Below are positions 25,019 through 34,065 of a DNA stretch of 40,732 bases, one piece after another (positions within the stretch are counted from its first letter, which is position 1; each line of letters begins with the position of its first letter). The notes beneath the pieces were generated by a model. The model searched no databases. It was not told the origin of the DNA and was given only the letters and a program-made list of their open reading frames with translations. A program made the position numbers and the translations under genes. The DNA is from Alphaproteobacteria bacterium (GTDB lineage: Bacteria; Pseudomonadota; Alphaproteobacteria; Rhizobiales; Hyphomicrobiaceae): NCBI GenBank assembly GCA_018830445.1, contig JAHJSN010000016.1, positions 1 through 40,732 on the forward strand. The letters run 5' to 3'.

Positions 25019-26227
25019 TCAGGCGACAGCCGACTTCAGCTTGTCGGCGATGTCGGTCTTTTCCCAGGTGAAGCCGCCGTCGACGGGCTGGCGGCCGAAG
25101 TGGCCGTAGGCGGCCGTGCGGGCATAGATCGGGCGGTTCAGGTCGAGGTGTTCGCGAATGCCGCGCGGGGTCAGCTTCATGACATCGCGCAGGACCTTTT
25201 CGAGCTTGGCCTCATCGACCTTGCCGGTGCCGTGGGTGTCGACATAGATCGACAGCGGTTCGGCGACGCCGATCGCATAGGCGAGCTGGATGGTGCACTT
25301 GTCGGCCAGACCGGCGGCAACGACGTTCTTGGCAAGATAGCGCGATGCGTAGGCAGCCGAACGGTCGACCTTGGTCGGGTCCTTGCCGGAGAAGGCACCG
25401 CCACCATGCGGGGCTGCGCCGCCATAGGTGTCGACGATGATCTTGCGGCCGGTGAGGCCGCAGTCGCCGTCGGGGCCGCCGATGACGAACTTGCCGGTGG
25501 GGTTGACGTGCCAGATGGTATCGTCGGACACCCAGTCGCCGGGAAGCGTCTTGCGGATATAGGGTTCGACGATGGTGCGGACATCGGCTGAGGACAGGCT
25601 GGGATCGATGTGCTGGGTCGAAAGCACGATCTGGGTGACGGCCACCGGCTTGCCGTTCTCATAACGGCAGGTGACCTGGCTCTTGGAGTCAGGGCCGAGC
25701 TTTGCTGCGGCGCCGTCGCGCGCCTTGCGGGCATGCGCGAGGTTCTCCAGGATCTTATGCGAATAGTAGATCGGCGCCGGCATCAGCTCGGGCGTTTCAT
25801 TGCACGCATACCCGAACATGATGCCCTGGTCGCCGGCGCCCTCGTCCTTGTTGCCGGCAGCATCGACGCCCTGGGCAATGTCGGCTGACTGCGGGTGCAG
25901 GAGCACGTCGATGTTGCAGTTGGCCCAGTGGAAGCCGTCCTGCTCGTAACCGATGTCCTTGATCGCTTCACGGATGTGAGCGGAGATCATTTCGACGGTT
26001 ACCGTATCGGGGCCGCGCGTCTCGCCGGCGACAATGACCTTGTTCGTCGTGGTCAGAGTTTCGCACGCGGCGCGGATCGCCCAAGGGTCGATGCCGGCCT
26101 TTGGTCCCTCGCGGTAGAACAAGTCGACGATTTCATCGGAGATGCGGTCGGAGACCTTGTCGGGATGGCCCTCGGAAACCGATTCACTCGTGAAGAGATA
26201 TGAAGTGCGTGCCAATCTGATCCTCAT
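25019..26227 (-). CDS. metK: S-adenosylmethionine synthetase
   Basis: Makes SAM from methionine and ATP. Family signatures are present: [26 protein letters not shown] near the N-terminus (GHPDK at 20-24), the [15 protein letters not shown] hexapeptide region and the glycine-rich loop [22 protein letters not shown] 26227 gives 402 residues. An in-frame TTG at 26251 sits 5 nt after a strong GGGGAGG and may be the true start, adding 8 residues. The leader holds two overlapping, mutually exclusive hairpins (26309-26335). I do not recognise a known SAM riboswitch there. Upstream is the XRE regulator gene. Confidence 0.96.
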   Translation of the reverse strand: MRIRLARTSYLFTSESVSEGHPDKVSDRISDEIVDLFYREGPKAGIDPWAIRAACETLTTTNKVIVAGETRGPDTVTVEMISAHIREAIKDIGYEQDGFHWANCNIDVLLHPQSADIAQGVDAAGNKDEGAGDQGIMFGYACNETPELMPAPIYYSHKILENLAHARKARDGAAAKLGPDSKSQVTCRYENGKPVAVTQIVLSTQHIDPSLSSADVRTIVEPYIRKTLPGDWVSDDTIWHVNPTGKFVIGGPDGDCGLTGRKIIVDTYGGAAPHGGGAFSGKDPTKVDRSAAYASRYLAKNVVAAGLADKCTIQLAYAIGVAEPLSIYVDTHGTGKVDEAKLEKVLRDVMKLTPRGIREHLDLNRPIYARTAAYGHFGRQPVDGGFTWEKTDIADKLKSAVA

Positions 26228-26308
26228 TTCCGTTGCAGGCGGCGGCAGCAACGCCACCTCCCCTTAGCCACACCCGTGCTGGACACTTGCGCGACATCTG
26301 CACATGCC

Positions 26309-26335
26309 GTCGGAGCAGCGTAATCCGACCGCTGC
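26309..26335 (-). promoter_or_regulatory. Interleaved inverted repeats in the metK leader (possible RNA switch)
   Basis: On the metK sense strand the order is GCAGCG-GTCGGA-TTA-CGCTGC-TCCGAC. The first and third blocks pair perfectly, as do the second and fourth. With zero-length connecting loops both cannot form fully at once, so two alternative 6-bp hairpins compete. It lies about 80 nt before the metK ATG. Confidence 0.5.
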
Positions 26336-26416
26336 AATCACCCGGGCTGGCGTTTTGGAAGTCGCCGCGTTCTCGCAAGGTTTGATTAACGGGTCAAGTG
26401 CGGTGAAACGACCAAC

Positions 26417-26881
26417 TCAATTGCCGTGGTTTTCGCCTGCCAGGCTTCTGACCAGTTCGACGATCGATTTACGGATGCGCGGATCGCCGATCTTGACGAA
26501 CGCCTTGTTGAGTTCAAGCCCTTCGCGGGTCGAAAGAAAATCAAACACGGGGTTATCGTTTGTCTTGTCGTCGTACCCGGCTTGATCCTCGGCCATCCCG
26601 AGCGCCGGAAGCGGCGCGTCTTCAAAGAAATAGTCGATCGGAACCCCGAGCGTTTTTGCCAGGTCAAACAAGCGGCTGGCGCCGATCCGGTTGATGCCCT
26701 TTTCGTATTTCTGGACCTGCTGGAAGGTCAGCCCGAGCTGATCGCCGAGCTTCTCCTGGCTCATGCCGAGCAGCATCCGGCGCAATCGCACGCGGGTGCC
26801 AACATGAATATCCATGGGGTTGGGGCTGCGGGCATTGCGCTCGTCGCCAGCTTCCTCCCGCCGTTTCACCTGCTTGGCCAT
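26417..26881 (-). CDS. XRE-family helix-turn-helix transcriptional regulator
   Basis: A 154-residue protein with one Cro/C1-type HTH domain (about 28-85): HVGTRVRLRRMLLGMSQEKLGDQLGLTFQQVQKYEKGINRIGASRLFDLAKTLGVPIDYFFED. The C-terminal part (to SIVELVRSLAGENHGN) is helical and may mediate dimerisation. This gene type is a steady neighbour of lnt and metK in Rhizobiales. A role in controlling metK or SAM metabolism is only inferred from position. The start is ATG 26881 or the GTG one codon earlier; GGGAGG lies 11-14 nt upstream. Confidence 0.88.
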   Translation of the reverse strand: MAKQVKRREEAGDERNARSPNPMDIHVGTRVRLRRMLLGMSQEKLGDQLGLTFQQVQKYEKGINRIGASRLFDLAKTLGVPIDYFFEDAPLPALGMAEDQAGYDDKTNDNPVFDFLSTREGLELNKAFVKIGDPRIRKSIVELVRSLAGENHGN

Positions 26882-26943
26882 CACTGTAACCGATACCTCC
26901 CTCACCCGTATCCGACCCCGCTCAGAACCGGTCTATCGGCCCC

Positions 26944-28698
26944 TCAAATCTCGAAATCCGCCAGTGAAGCTGGGTAGGCCATCATTGCCCACGCTGCAAG
27001 GGCGAAGACTAGTATAGCCGCAAAGAAGGTCATATCGCCGAAGCGGGCGTACCAAGTCGCAGGCAACGGGGCGGGAACCGCCGTATCGATTACTCCGCGC
27101 ACGTTGAGGCCGATCGAACCGGTCATTCGGCCAAAGGGGTCAATAAGCGCCGAAACTCCGTTGTTGGCCGCCCTGACCAGCGGCAAGCCCTCTTCGACTG
27201 CGCGAACGCGGGTTTGATGTAGATGCTGGTAGGGGCCGGTCATGTTGCCGAACCAGCCGTCATTGGTGACGTTGATCAAAAGCGAAGGGCGGACATCGCC
27301 CTGGACGACGGCCGCGGGAAAAATCGCTTCGTAGCAAATCAGCGGCCCCATCAGCGGCAGACCGGGAACCGAGAGAAGCGGTCTTGGACTCGGTCCGGCA
27401 GCAAAGCCCCCGCGAATTCTGGTGAGCGCCTCCAGTCCGATCCATTCGAGGGTCTCCGTGAAGGGCAGATATTCGCCGAAAGGGACAAGATGCAGCTTGT
27501 CGTAGACCGCAGTGGCACCACCTTCAGGGCCGAAAACGATCATCGAGTTGAAGACCCTGCCCTTGGCTTTGACGCTGGGGCGAACCTCGTCGCCTAGCCG
27601 CGACGCTTCGAGGCGCAGCGCACCGGCGATCAGGTAGGTGTTCTCGGGCAGCAACTCACCGATCGCAGTCAATGCCCGGGGAGTTGCCAGCGGCAGGAAG
27701 GGCATTGAGGCTTCGGGCCAGACGATATGGGTGATGCCCGACAAGTCGCCGGTCCGCCCGGCTTGGCTCGTTTGCGAAAGAGCCAGGTGGTCGTTGAAGA
27801 TTTCGCCCTGCTTTTCGCGGGCCCACTTGTGATGCTGGGGCACGCTTGGCTGAACGATGCGGATCTTGACGCCCGGGACGGTGGCGAGCGGCCGGCCGGG
27901 CAAGACGGAATATCCATATGCGTAAGTCGCCGCCAGCGGCAGCACCGCCAGCAACAAGGTTGCGGCAACCGACCGTTGCGGTTTGGCGGGCGACGACAGG
28001 ATCACCAGCGGCGCGGTGCAAATCAGGACCGTCAGCAGAGTCAGGCCGTAGATGCCGAGGATGCCGGCGGACTGCATGGAGAACTCGTCTGCGGCCAGTG
28101 CATATCCGATCACGTTCCAGGGGAAGCCGGTGAAGATGTGGCCGCGCAGGTATTCCGCGGCGGCAATCGCAATCGCGAGTACGAGAATGCGCGAAAGTCC
28201 CGGCTTCCAGAAAGCCTTTGCGGCGGCGGTAGCTGCGGCCATGAATAGCGCCAGGCCGGCCGGCATCAGGGTAATCGCGAAAGGTATCAGCCAGGCGAAG
28301 ATGTCGGCCTCGACGAGGAAGGCTTCGCCGATCCAGAACAGTCCGAAAAAGAAGTAGCCGAAGGCGAACCACCAGCCATCAAGGGCGGCGGCGCGGATCG
28401 GCCGGTCCGCATCTTCAGGTGCCGAATCGATCAGCCAGACGAGGACGGGAAGCGTTAGGAAAAGCACCGGCCAGAGAAAGAACGGCGCCATCGCGAGGAC
28501 CGACAGCGAACCGACCGCGAAGGCGATTGCCCGGCGGCGCCAGCCCGCAGATGCCGAGATGCACCGGGCATGGTTCGATGCGAGTGCGGCTGCACGATCG
28601 TAATACTGCGATCCGGTGCGGAGCGCAGGCGCATGGACGCCGGTGGACTGGGGCTCGTCAGGATCGGGATGCATCTGGCTCGCCGCCCGCAGGCGCAT
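26944..28698 (-). CDS. lnt: Apolipoprotein N-acyltransferase
   Basis: Adds the third acyl chain to the N-terminal cysteine of lipoproteins at the outer face of the inner membrane. The N-terminal half has six to seven membrane helices. The C-terminal nitrilase-like domain carries the catalytic triad: Glu in WPEAS, Lys in YDKLHLVPFGEY and Cys in ICYEAIFP (338, 410 and 464 in the longest frame, which starts at 28725). A final membrane helix ends the protein. Candidate starts are 28725, 28698 (AGGG at 7 nt, my choice) and 28674. Each overlaps the 3' end of the CorC-like gene, which points to translational coupling. The N-terminal extension before the first helix is longer than in E. coli. Confidence 0.94.
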   Translation of the reverse strand: MRLRAASQMHPDPDEPQSTGVHAPALRTGSQYYDRAAALASNHARCISASAGWRRRAIAFAVGSLSVLAMAPFFLWPVLFLTLPVLVWLIDSAPEDADRPIRAAALDGWWFAFGYFFFGLFWIGEAFLVEADIFAWLIPFAITLMPAGLALFMAAATAAAKAFWKPGLSRILVLAIAIAAAEYLRGHIFTGFPWNVIGYALAADEFSMQSAGILGIYGLTLLTVLICTAPLVILSSPAKPQRSVAATLLLAVLPLAATYAYGYSVLPGRPLATVPGVKIRIVQPSVPQHHKWAREKQGEIFNDHLALSQTSQAGRTGDLSGITHIVWPEASMPFLPLATPRALTAIGELLPENTYLIAGALRLEASRLGDEVRPSVKAKGRVFNSMIVFGPEGGATAVYDKLHLVPFGEYLPFTETLEWIGLEALTRIRGGFAAGPSPRPLLSVPGLPLMGPLICYEAIFPAAVVQGDVRPSLLINVTNDGWFGNMTGPYQHLHQTRVRAVEEGLPLVRAANNGVSALIDPFGRMTGSIGLNVRGVIDTAVPAPLPATWYARFGDMTFFAAILVFALAAWAMMAYPASLADFEI

Positions 28699-29728
28699 TA
28701 CCGGCCCTATTCGTCGGCTCGACATGGATCTTCAACTTCTTGACGCGGCGGGGGTCGGCATCAAGAACCTCGAATTCCACGCCGGAATGGTGGCGGATGA
28801 GTTCGCCTCGGGCCGGGACGCGGCCGACCATGGAGAAGACCAGTCCGCCGAGGGTGTCGATATCCTCTTCCTCGTCCTCGGTCAGAAGTTTGCGGGCGAG
28901 GCGCTCTTCCAATTCGGCAACGGGCGTGCGGGCCGAGGCGACGAGGCCAAGCTTGGCGTCCTCGACGATGTGGGCTGCTTCCTCCTCGTCGTGTTCGTCC
29001 TCAATATCACCGACGATCTGCTCGACGAGATCCTCGATGGTGACAAGGCCGTCGGTGCCGCCGTATTCGTCAACGACGAGCGCCATGTGAATGCGGGTCG
29101 ACTGCATCTTTATCAGCAGGTTCATGGCCGGCATCGAGGGTGGCACATAAAGGACCTGACGCTTGATGCGGGCCATGGCGACGGGCCGCGAAAGGTCGAA
29201 TGTCAGACATTCCGGCGGCGCGCCGGCCGAGCCGGCCGACGCTTTCCTGGCAGCCGTCGCGGAGGACTTGTCGGCGTTGGCGCCGGAGCCGTTGGAACCT
29301 TCCGCGCGGGCCTGCGACATCAGCCAGCGAAACAGGTCCTTGATGTGGACCATGCCGCGCGGATCATCGAGGGTATCGCGGTAGACTGGCATCCGCGAAA
29401 CACCGGCTTCTTCGAAGGCATGAAGCAGATCGGAAACAGGCGCGTCTTCCTCGATCGCGATGATGTCGGCGCGCGGGACCATGATGTCCTCGACGCGGCT
29501 GCCGCCGAAGCGTAACAGGCGGAGAAGCATCTGACGCTCTTCGGCGCTGAACGTGGCGTTGACACCGGCGTCCTCCCGCAGGGCATCCTCGAGCGCCTCG
29601 CGCAAGCTCGGCGCCTCGCCAAGACCAAGTTTCGAACGAATGGCGGCCAGCCATCCGAGGCCCGGTCCGCTTCGCTGTTCGGCGTTCAGGATGGCGTCGT
29701 TGGTATCGCTTGGGTTCTCGATCGTCAT
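28658..29728 (-). CDS. CBS-pair CorC/HlyC-type protein
   Basis: A 356-residue soluble member of the CorC/TlyC group, without an N-terminal DUF21 membrane domain. It has two CBS motifs (about 82-140, MVPRADIIAIEEDAPVSDLL, and 185-245, YVPPSMPAMNLLIKM...MALVVDEYGGTDGLVTIEDLVEQIVGDIEDEHD) and a C-terminal transporter-associated domain (YxxGxx-type, DIDTLGGLVFSMVGRVPARGEL). A Gly/Ser/Ala/Asn linker of about 35 residues (144-178) between the CBS motifs is longer than usual. The family is linked to Mg/Co efflux and, in rhizobia, to the ybeY-lnt cluster. ATG 29728 is preferred over the TTG at 29740. Confidence 0.88.
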   Translation of the reverse strand: MTIENPSDTNDAILNAEQRSGPGLGWLAAIRSKLGLGEAPSLREALEDALREDAGVNATFSAEERQMLLRLLRFGGSRVEDIMVPRADIIAIEEDAPVSDLLHAFEEAGVSRMPVYRDTLDDPRGMVHIKDLFRWLMSQARAEGSNGSGANADKSSATAARKASAGSAGAPPECLTFDLSRPVAMARIKRQVLYVPPSMPAMNLLIKMQSTRIHMALVVDEYGGTDGLVTIEDLVEQIVGDIEDEHDEEEAAHIVEDAKLGLVASARTPVAELEERLARKLLTEDEEEDIDTLGGLVFSMVGRVPARGELIRHHSGVEFEVLDADPRRVKKLKIHVEPTNRAGNAPAGGEPDASRS

Positions 29729-29776
29729 ATCCAATTGCAAGTTATGGCAGTCCAGGAGGTTAAGTCCGAGGTCTTT

Positions 29777-30352
29777 TCAGCAGCCCGCCGTGGCGGGATC
29801 TTCCGCGTAAGGGTCGGGGATCTCCAGGGTTGCCAGAATGCGTGTCTCCAATGATTCCATGGTGCTGGCGGCTTCGTCATCCTCATGATCGAAACCCGAA
29901 AGATGCAACAAACCGTGTACGACGAGGTGTTGCAGGTGATGTTTGAGGGGAATTCCCAGTTCGGCGGCCTCGCGGTGGACGGTTTCGGCGGCGAGAATAA
30001 TGTCGCCGATAAACCGTCGTTCCGACGGGCTGGAGGGCTCGATACCAGCAGGAAATTCGGGGGCGGGAAAGGACAGAACGTTGGTCGGGGACGGCTTGCC
30101 GCGATAGCTGGCGTTGAGTGCGGCGACCTCTTCATCGCTGCCAAGCGCTATGGCGGCGCTGGTGCCGGACAGCCTGGTTTCAACGAAATTGGCGGCTGCA
30201 AGCGCAGCATCGCGCGCGGCACCGGCGGCATCCGCTACGGCCGTCCAGTCGCCCCCGTTTTCCATAACATCCACGCTTATAAGGCCAGCCGGCCCGGTCT
30301 GTGGAGGCTCGTCGTCGGACCCGGAAGGGCACCTGTCGCTGTCGTCGCTCAT
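29777..30352 (-). CDS. ybeY: Endoribonuclease YbeY (rRNA maturation factor)
   Basis: A zinc-dependent single-strand RNase for 16S 3'-end maturation and ribosome quality control; in Sinorhizobium it is also tied to sRNA regulation. The 191 residues contain the metal motif HGLLHLSGFDHEDD (three histidines) and the family strand SDEEVAALNASYRGKPSPTNVLSFP. The ATG overlaps the phoH stop by 4 nt (ATGA). An N-terminal extension of about 20 residues (MSDDSDRCPSGSDDEPPQTG) precedes the conserved domain. Confidence 0.95.
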   Translation of the reverse strand: MSDDSDRCPSGSDDEPPQTGPAGLISVDVMENGGDWTAVADAAGAARDAALAAANFVETRLSGTSAAIALGSDEEVAALNASYRGKPSPTNVLSFPAPEFPAGIEPSSPSERRFIGDIILAAETVHREAAELGIPLKHHLQHLVVHGLLHLSGFDHEDDEAASTMESLETRILATLEIPDPYAEDPATAGC

Positions 30353-31365
30353 TTCCTGGTTTGCTTCTTTTCCTCTGCCTTATCATAGGCAGAGACGATC
30401 CGGGCGACAAGTTCGCGGCGCACCACGTCGGCGCCGGTGAAGCGAACCGCCTCGATCCCCTTGACACCGTCGAGGAGTTGCACAGCCTCCTCCAGGCCGG
30501 AGGTCATCCCTGGCGGCAGGTCTATCTGTGAGGGATCGCCGGTCACCACCATCTTCGAATTCTCACCGAGACGGGTGAGAAACATCTTCATCTGCATGCT
30601 GGTGGTGTTCTGAGCCTCGTCGAGAATAACGAAGGCGTTGCCCAGTGTGCGACCGCGCATGAACGCCAGGGGGGCAATCTCAATTACGCCAAGTTCCAGA
30701 TCACGCTCGACTTTTTCGGGAGGCAGGACGTCATAGAGCGCGTCGTAGAGCGGGCGGAGGTAGGGATCGACCTTTTCCTTCATGTCGCCGGGCAGGAAGC
30801 CGAGGCGCTCACCGGCCTCTACGGCCGGACGCGAAAGGATGATGCGCTCAACGAGGCCCTTTTCCAGGCAGTGGGCGGCCATCGCGACGGCGATGTAGGT
30901 CTTGCCGGTACCTGCTGGGCCGACGCCGAATACGAGATCGACCTCCTGAAGCGCCCGCATATAGGCGCTTTGCATCGGGGTGCGGGCCTTGATGACGCGG
31001 CGGCGGGTGGCGATCTGGGCCTGCGCGCCATCTGAAGGGACTTCATGGCGGGCGTGCCGGATCAGGCCGTCGAAATCGCCGGGCCCAACGGCCTCGCCTT
31101 TGGATATCCGCTTATAGAGTTCTTCGAGAACCTGGCGGGCCAGCGCGCACTGCGACTCCGAGCCGGTCAGGATGATGACGTTGCCGTGGGCGTGCGCCTC
31201 GATGCCAAGGCGGTCCTCGATCAGGGCCAGATGACTGTCGAACTCGCCCAGCAACTGGGTCAGATGGCGGTTGTCCTCAAAGGGAACGACGATGCGCGCA
31301 TTCGATATCTGGGGCTTCGCTGGGCGCCCCTGCCCGGTCACAGGCTGACCGCGAAATGGTGGCAA
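30349..31365 (-). CDS. phoH: PhoH-family ATPase
   Basis: A 338-residue PhoH-like protein (E. coli YbeZ type), an ATPase that works with YbeY. It has an N-terminal KH-like/R3H-like region, Walker A GPAGTGKTYIAV, SRPAVEAGERLGFLPGDMKEKVDPYLRPLYDAL and Walker B VILDEAQNTT, with VVTGDPSQIDLP after it. The TTG at 31365 follows GGGAGA by about 10 nt; GTG 31341 is an alternative start. It is followed by ybeY with a 4-nt overlap, and preceded by miaB. Confidence 0.94.
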   Translation of the reverse strand: MPPFRGQPVTGQGRPAKPQISNARIVVPFEDNRHLTQLLGEFDSHLALIEDRLGIEAHAHGNVIILTGSESQCALARQVLEELYKRISKGEAVGPGDFDGLIRHARHEVPSDGAQAQIATRRRVIKARTPMQSAYMRALQEVDLVFGVGPAGTGKTYIAVAMAAHCLEKGLVERIILSRPAVEAGERLGFLPGDMKEKVDPYLRPLYDALYDVLPPEKVERDLELGVIEIAPLAFMRGRTLGNAFVILDEAQNTTSMQMKMFLTRLGENSKMVVTGDPSQIDLPPGMTSGLEEAVQLLDGVKGIEAVRFTGADVVRRELVARIVSAYDKAEEKKQTRK

Positions 31366-31499
31366 ATCAGAAGTCTCCCATCAACCGGTTCCGTCTCGCT
31401 TCTCGGACGACTCGCAGGTGCATTGTGGACGCAAACGCCAGCATGCCGCAACTGGTTGCATCTGATACCGAACCGTTATCGAGCAAAGTAGGCAACGAT

Positions 31500-32867
31500 T
31501 CATGCCGCGCGTATGACACCGAGCAGGCTGTTCGGGCCGGCTTCCGAGATTTCCACCGGAATGACCCGGCCGAGCAAATCGGCGGCGCCGTTGGCGTGCA
31601 CCGGTTGGAGATATGGGGAACGGCCGACGATCTGGCCATCGCGACGGCCGGCGCGCTCGAACAAAACCGGAATGACGCGGCCTACGCAACCGGCGTTGAA
31701 GCGTGTCGTCTCGGAGGCAAGCAACGCCTGGAGGCGGTGCAGACGTTCGGTTTTGACTTCTTCGGGCAACTGTTCATCGCTCTTGGCCGCCGGTGTGCCT
31801 GGGCGGGGGGAATACTTGAAGGAGAAGGCCTGCGCGAAGCCGATTTCCTCAACCAGCCTGAGGGTTTCCTCGAACTCTGATTCGGTTTCACCGGGAAAGC
31901 CGACGATGATGTCGGTCGACAGCGCGATATCCGGGCGCGCGGCGCGAATCCGGGCGATCAGCCGGCGGTACTGGTCGACGGTGTGCTTGCGGTTCATCGC
32001 AGCGAGGATACGGTCGGAACCCGCCTGGAACGGCAAGTGCAGGTACGGCATCAGCTTTTCCTGATCGCGGTGGGCGGCAATCAGGTCATTACCCATGTCG
32101 TTTGGATGGCTCGTGGTGTAGCGCAGCCGCTCCAGACCATCGAGTTCGGCGATCGCCCCGATCAGGCGGGCGAGCGACCAGTCCTTACCGTCCGGACCGG
32201 CGCCGTGATAGGCGTTGACGTTCTGGCCGAGGAGCGTCAGTTCGCGGACTCCGCGCGAAATCAGCGAGCGGGCCTCATCGACGAGGCTATCGACCGGCCG
32301 GGAGAATTCCATGCCGCGGGTATAGGGCACGACGCAGAAGGTGCAGAACTTGTCGCAGCCTTCCTGGACGGTGAGGAACGCCGAGGCGGCGCGGGCGGCA
32401 CCTTTCACCGAAACCTTCGAAATCGAGCGGTCGGGCAGGGCTGCGAACTTGTCCTCTTCGGGGAAATTCGTGTCGACGATGCGGCGCGATTCGGTCTGGG
32501 CGCGGAACACCAGGTCAGGGAGGCGGTGGTAGCTTTGCGGACCGACGACGAGATCGACAACTGACGACCGGGCAAGGATCTCCGCACCCTCGGCCTGGGC
32601 GACGCAGCCGGCGACGGTCACGATGGTGTGCTTGCCCTTCGCGCGGCGGTCCTCCTTGACCTGACGCAGGCGGCCAAGTTCCGAATAGACCTTATCGGCG
32701 GCCTTCTCGCGGATGTGGCAGGTGTTGAGGACGATGACTTCGGCTTCGTCGATGTTGTCGGTGCCGGAGAATCCGAACGGTATGAGCGACTCGGCTATGC
32801 GCTCGGAGTCGTAGACGTTCATCTGGCAACCGAACGTTTTTACGAAGACCTTCTTGGTCCCCGGCAT
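31500..32867 (-). CDS. miaB: tRNA-2-methylthio-N6-dimethylallyladenosine synthase
   Basis: A radical-SAM methylthiotransferase that makes ms2i6A37 in tRNAs. The N-terminal UPF0004 domain has three cysteines for the auxiliary cluster ([24 protein letters not shown]). The radical-SAM motif is [17 protein letters not shown], and the C-terminal TRAM domain has [10 protein letters not shown] start at ATG 32867 (455 residues), preceded by GAGGAG at a 7-nt spacing; the longer frame to 32972 is not needed. It lies between plsC and phoH, the usual rhizobial order. Confidence 0.96.
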   Translation of the reverse strand: MPGTKKVFVKTFGCQMNVYDSERIAESLIPFGFSGTDNIDEAEVIVLNTCHIREKAADKVYSELGRLRQVKEDRRAKGKHTIVTVAGCVAQAEGAEILARSSVVDLVVGPQSYHRLPDLVFRAQTESRRIVDTNFPEEDKFAALPDRSISKVSVKGAARAASAFLTVQEGCDKFCTFCVVPYTRGMEFSRPVDSLVDEARSLISRGVRELTLLGQNVNAYHGAGPDGKDWSLARLIGAIAELDGLERLRYTTSHPNDMGNDLIAAHRDQEKLMPYLHLPFQAGSDRILAAMNRKHTVDQYRRLIARIRAARPDIALSTDIIVGFPGETESEFEETLRLVEEIGFAQAFSFKYSPRPGTPAAKSDEQLPEEVKTERLHRLQALLASETTRFNAGCVGRVIPVLFERAGRRDGQIVGRSPYLQPVHANGAADLLGRVIPVEISEAGPNSLLGVIRAA

Positions 32868-33123
32868 CGCTGTTCTCCTCGCGGGCGCGGCCTGTTCAAG
32901 CACCGCGTCGGTTAGCAAGTTACCTGAGTCGGGGCGTTTCGCGGAGCCCTTCGGGCAACTTGGCCTGTTCATTGCTCAACACGACGTCTCGTGGCGTTGA
33001 GGCAACACCGTGGCGGCCTGACGTTCGCGCAGCGGTGATGTATCGCGGCTGAACGACGGCGGCGGACACTGCTGCGGGATCGCCGACAAGTCAATGCGAC
33101 TCAAAGAGAAGCGGGCTCCCGGA
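32868..33123. other. plsC-miaB spacer with a hairpin
   Basis: A 256-bp gap. At 32975-33001, CTCAACACGA...TCGTG(GC)GTTGAG forms a hairpin with no T-run, related in its CTCAACA end to those at 246-276 and 15138-15168. The rest holds nothing I can name. Confidence 0.45.
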
Positions 33124-34065
33124 TCAGACGAAGTTGCGGGTGTCGCCTGACTGCTTCACCGGCAATGAAACCTTTTCTTGCGGGATTTCGGCCAGTTCGA
33201 TTGGCTCTGCGGGTCCTCTGCCCCGCAATATCCGGACCAATTCGGATCTGATTTCGGTTTCGCTGTGGCGGGCAAGCTCCTTGCGATCCTTGAAGTCCGC
33301 AAGGGGTACCGGCGGGCCGACGCTGATCTTCACGTCAAGCGGCCCGGCCTTCAGGAGTTGCCAGGCGTGCGAGCCCATTTCCATGTCGCCATACCAGCCG
33401 ACGAGCGGCCTGTCGGCGCGCGCGATTGGGACGCCGTGCAGGTGCGTGTAGCAGATCGTCAAGGTCTGCACCTGGGTCACCGGCAGGTGGGTCACCGGCA
33501 GGCGCGATCCGCCTGGCGCGGGCTGCTCCGCCGTTGCTTGGGGAATCGCTTCGGCCGTGTTGGCTCGCGACGGCTTGGCGGCGGCGAACAGTGAGGTGCG
33601 GAACGGCAGGACACGGTTGCCGTCGCTGGAGGTCCCTTCGGCAAAGAGCACGAGCTTGTCGCCCATCGCCAATCGCCCGGCGATTTCACGGGCGGTTTCT
33701 CCGGCGGCGGTGCGGCGCTCGCGATCGACGAACACGGTGCGCTGCAATCTTGCCAGCGAGGCGACGAACGGCCAGTGCCCGACTTCCTTCTTGGCGACGA
33801 AGGAGACCGGCGCAACCGCGGAAATCACCGGAATATCCAGCCAGGATGTGTGGTTCGAAATGATCAGGACCGGATCATCGGCGGCGAGACTGCCGTCGAT
33901 CGACAGGCGTATGCCAAGCAGGCGGCAGACCTGGCGGTGGTACCAATTGGGAAAGGTTCGCGCCAGCTTCGGGGAGACCCTGACGAACAGAGCCTGAAGC
34001 GGCATCAACGGGACTGTCAGGACGAAGAAGCCGGCAAGGATGCGTCCGGCGCGGATGGCGCTCAT
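33124..34065 (-). CDS. Lysophospholipid / lyso-ornithine-lipid acyltransferase (PlsC/OlsA family)
   Basis: A 313-residue membrane-associated acyltransferase. The N-terminal hydrophobic segment is about 8-28. The family HX4D motif is NHTSWLD (H72, D77). FVAKKEVGHWPF and AEGTSSDGNRVLPF (about 141-154) are the substrate motifs. It resembles the OlsA-type enzymes that finish ornithine lipid in rhizobia as much as PlsC, so I leave the symbol blank. A poorly conserved Ala/Pro-rich insert (about 163-197) interrupts the domain and holds a repeated LPVTHLPVT encoded by a tandem 15-bp duplication near 33477-33503. The start overlaps the rimI stop (ATGA). Confidence 0.85.
   Translation of the reverse strand: MSAIRAGRILAGFFVLTVPLMPLQALFVRVSPKLARTFPNWYHRQVCRLLGIRLSIDGSLAADDPVLIISNHTSWLDIPVISAVAPVSFVAKKEVGHWPFVASLARLQRTVFVDRERRTAAGETAREIAGRLAMGDKLVLFAEGTSSDGNRVLPFRTSLFAAAKPSRANTAEAIPQATAEQPAPGGSRLPVTHLPVTQVQTLTICYTHLHGVPIARADRPLVGWYGDMEMGSHAWQLLKAGPLDVKISVGPPVPLADFKDRKELARHSETEIRSELVRILRGRGPAEPIELAEIPQEKVSLPVKQSGDTRNFV

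Noticed and set aside
26309-26335. True H-type pseudoknot in the metK leader
   Set aside because: The two 6-bp stems have no connecting nucleotides to cross the grooves, so both cannot form fully together; competing hairpins are the more reasonable reading.
26228-26416. Known SAM riboswitch upstream of metK
   Set aside because: I could not match the SAM-I, SAM-II/V or SAM/SAH consensus features that I can recall.
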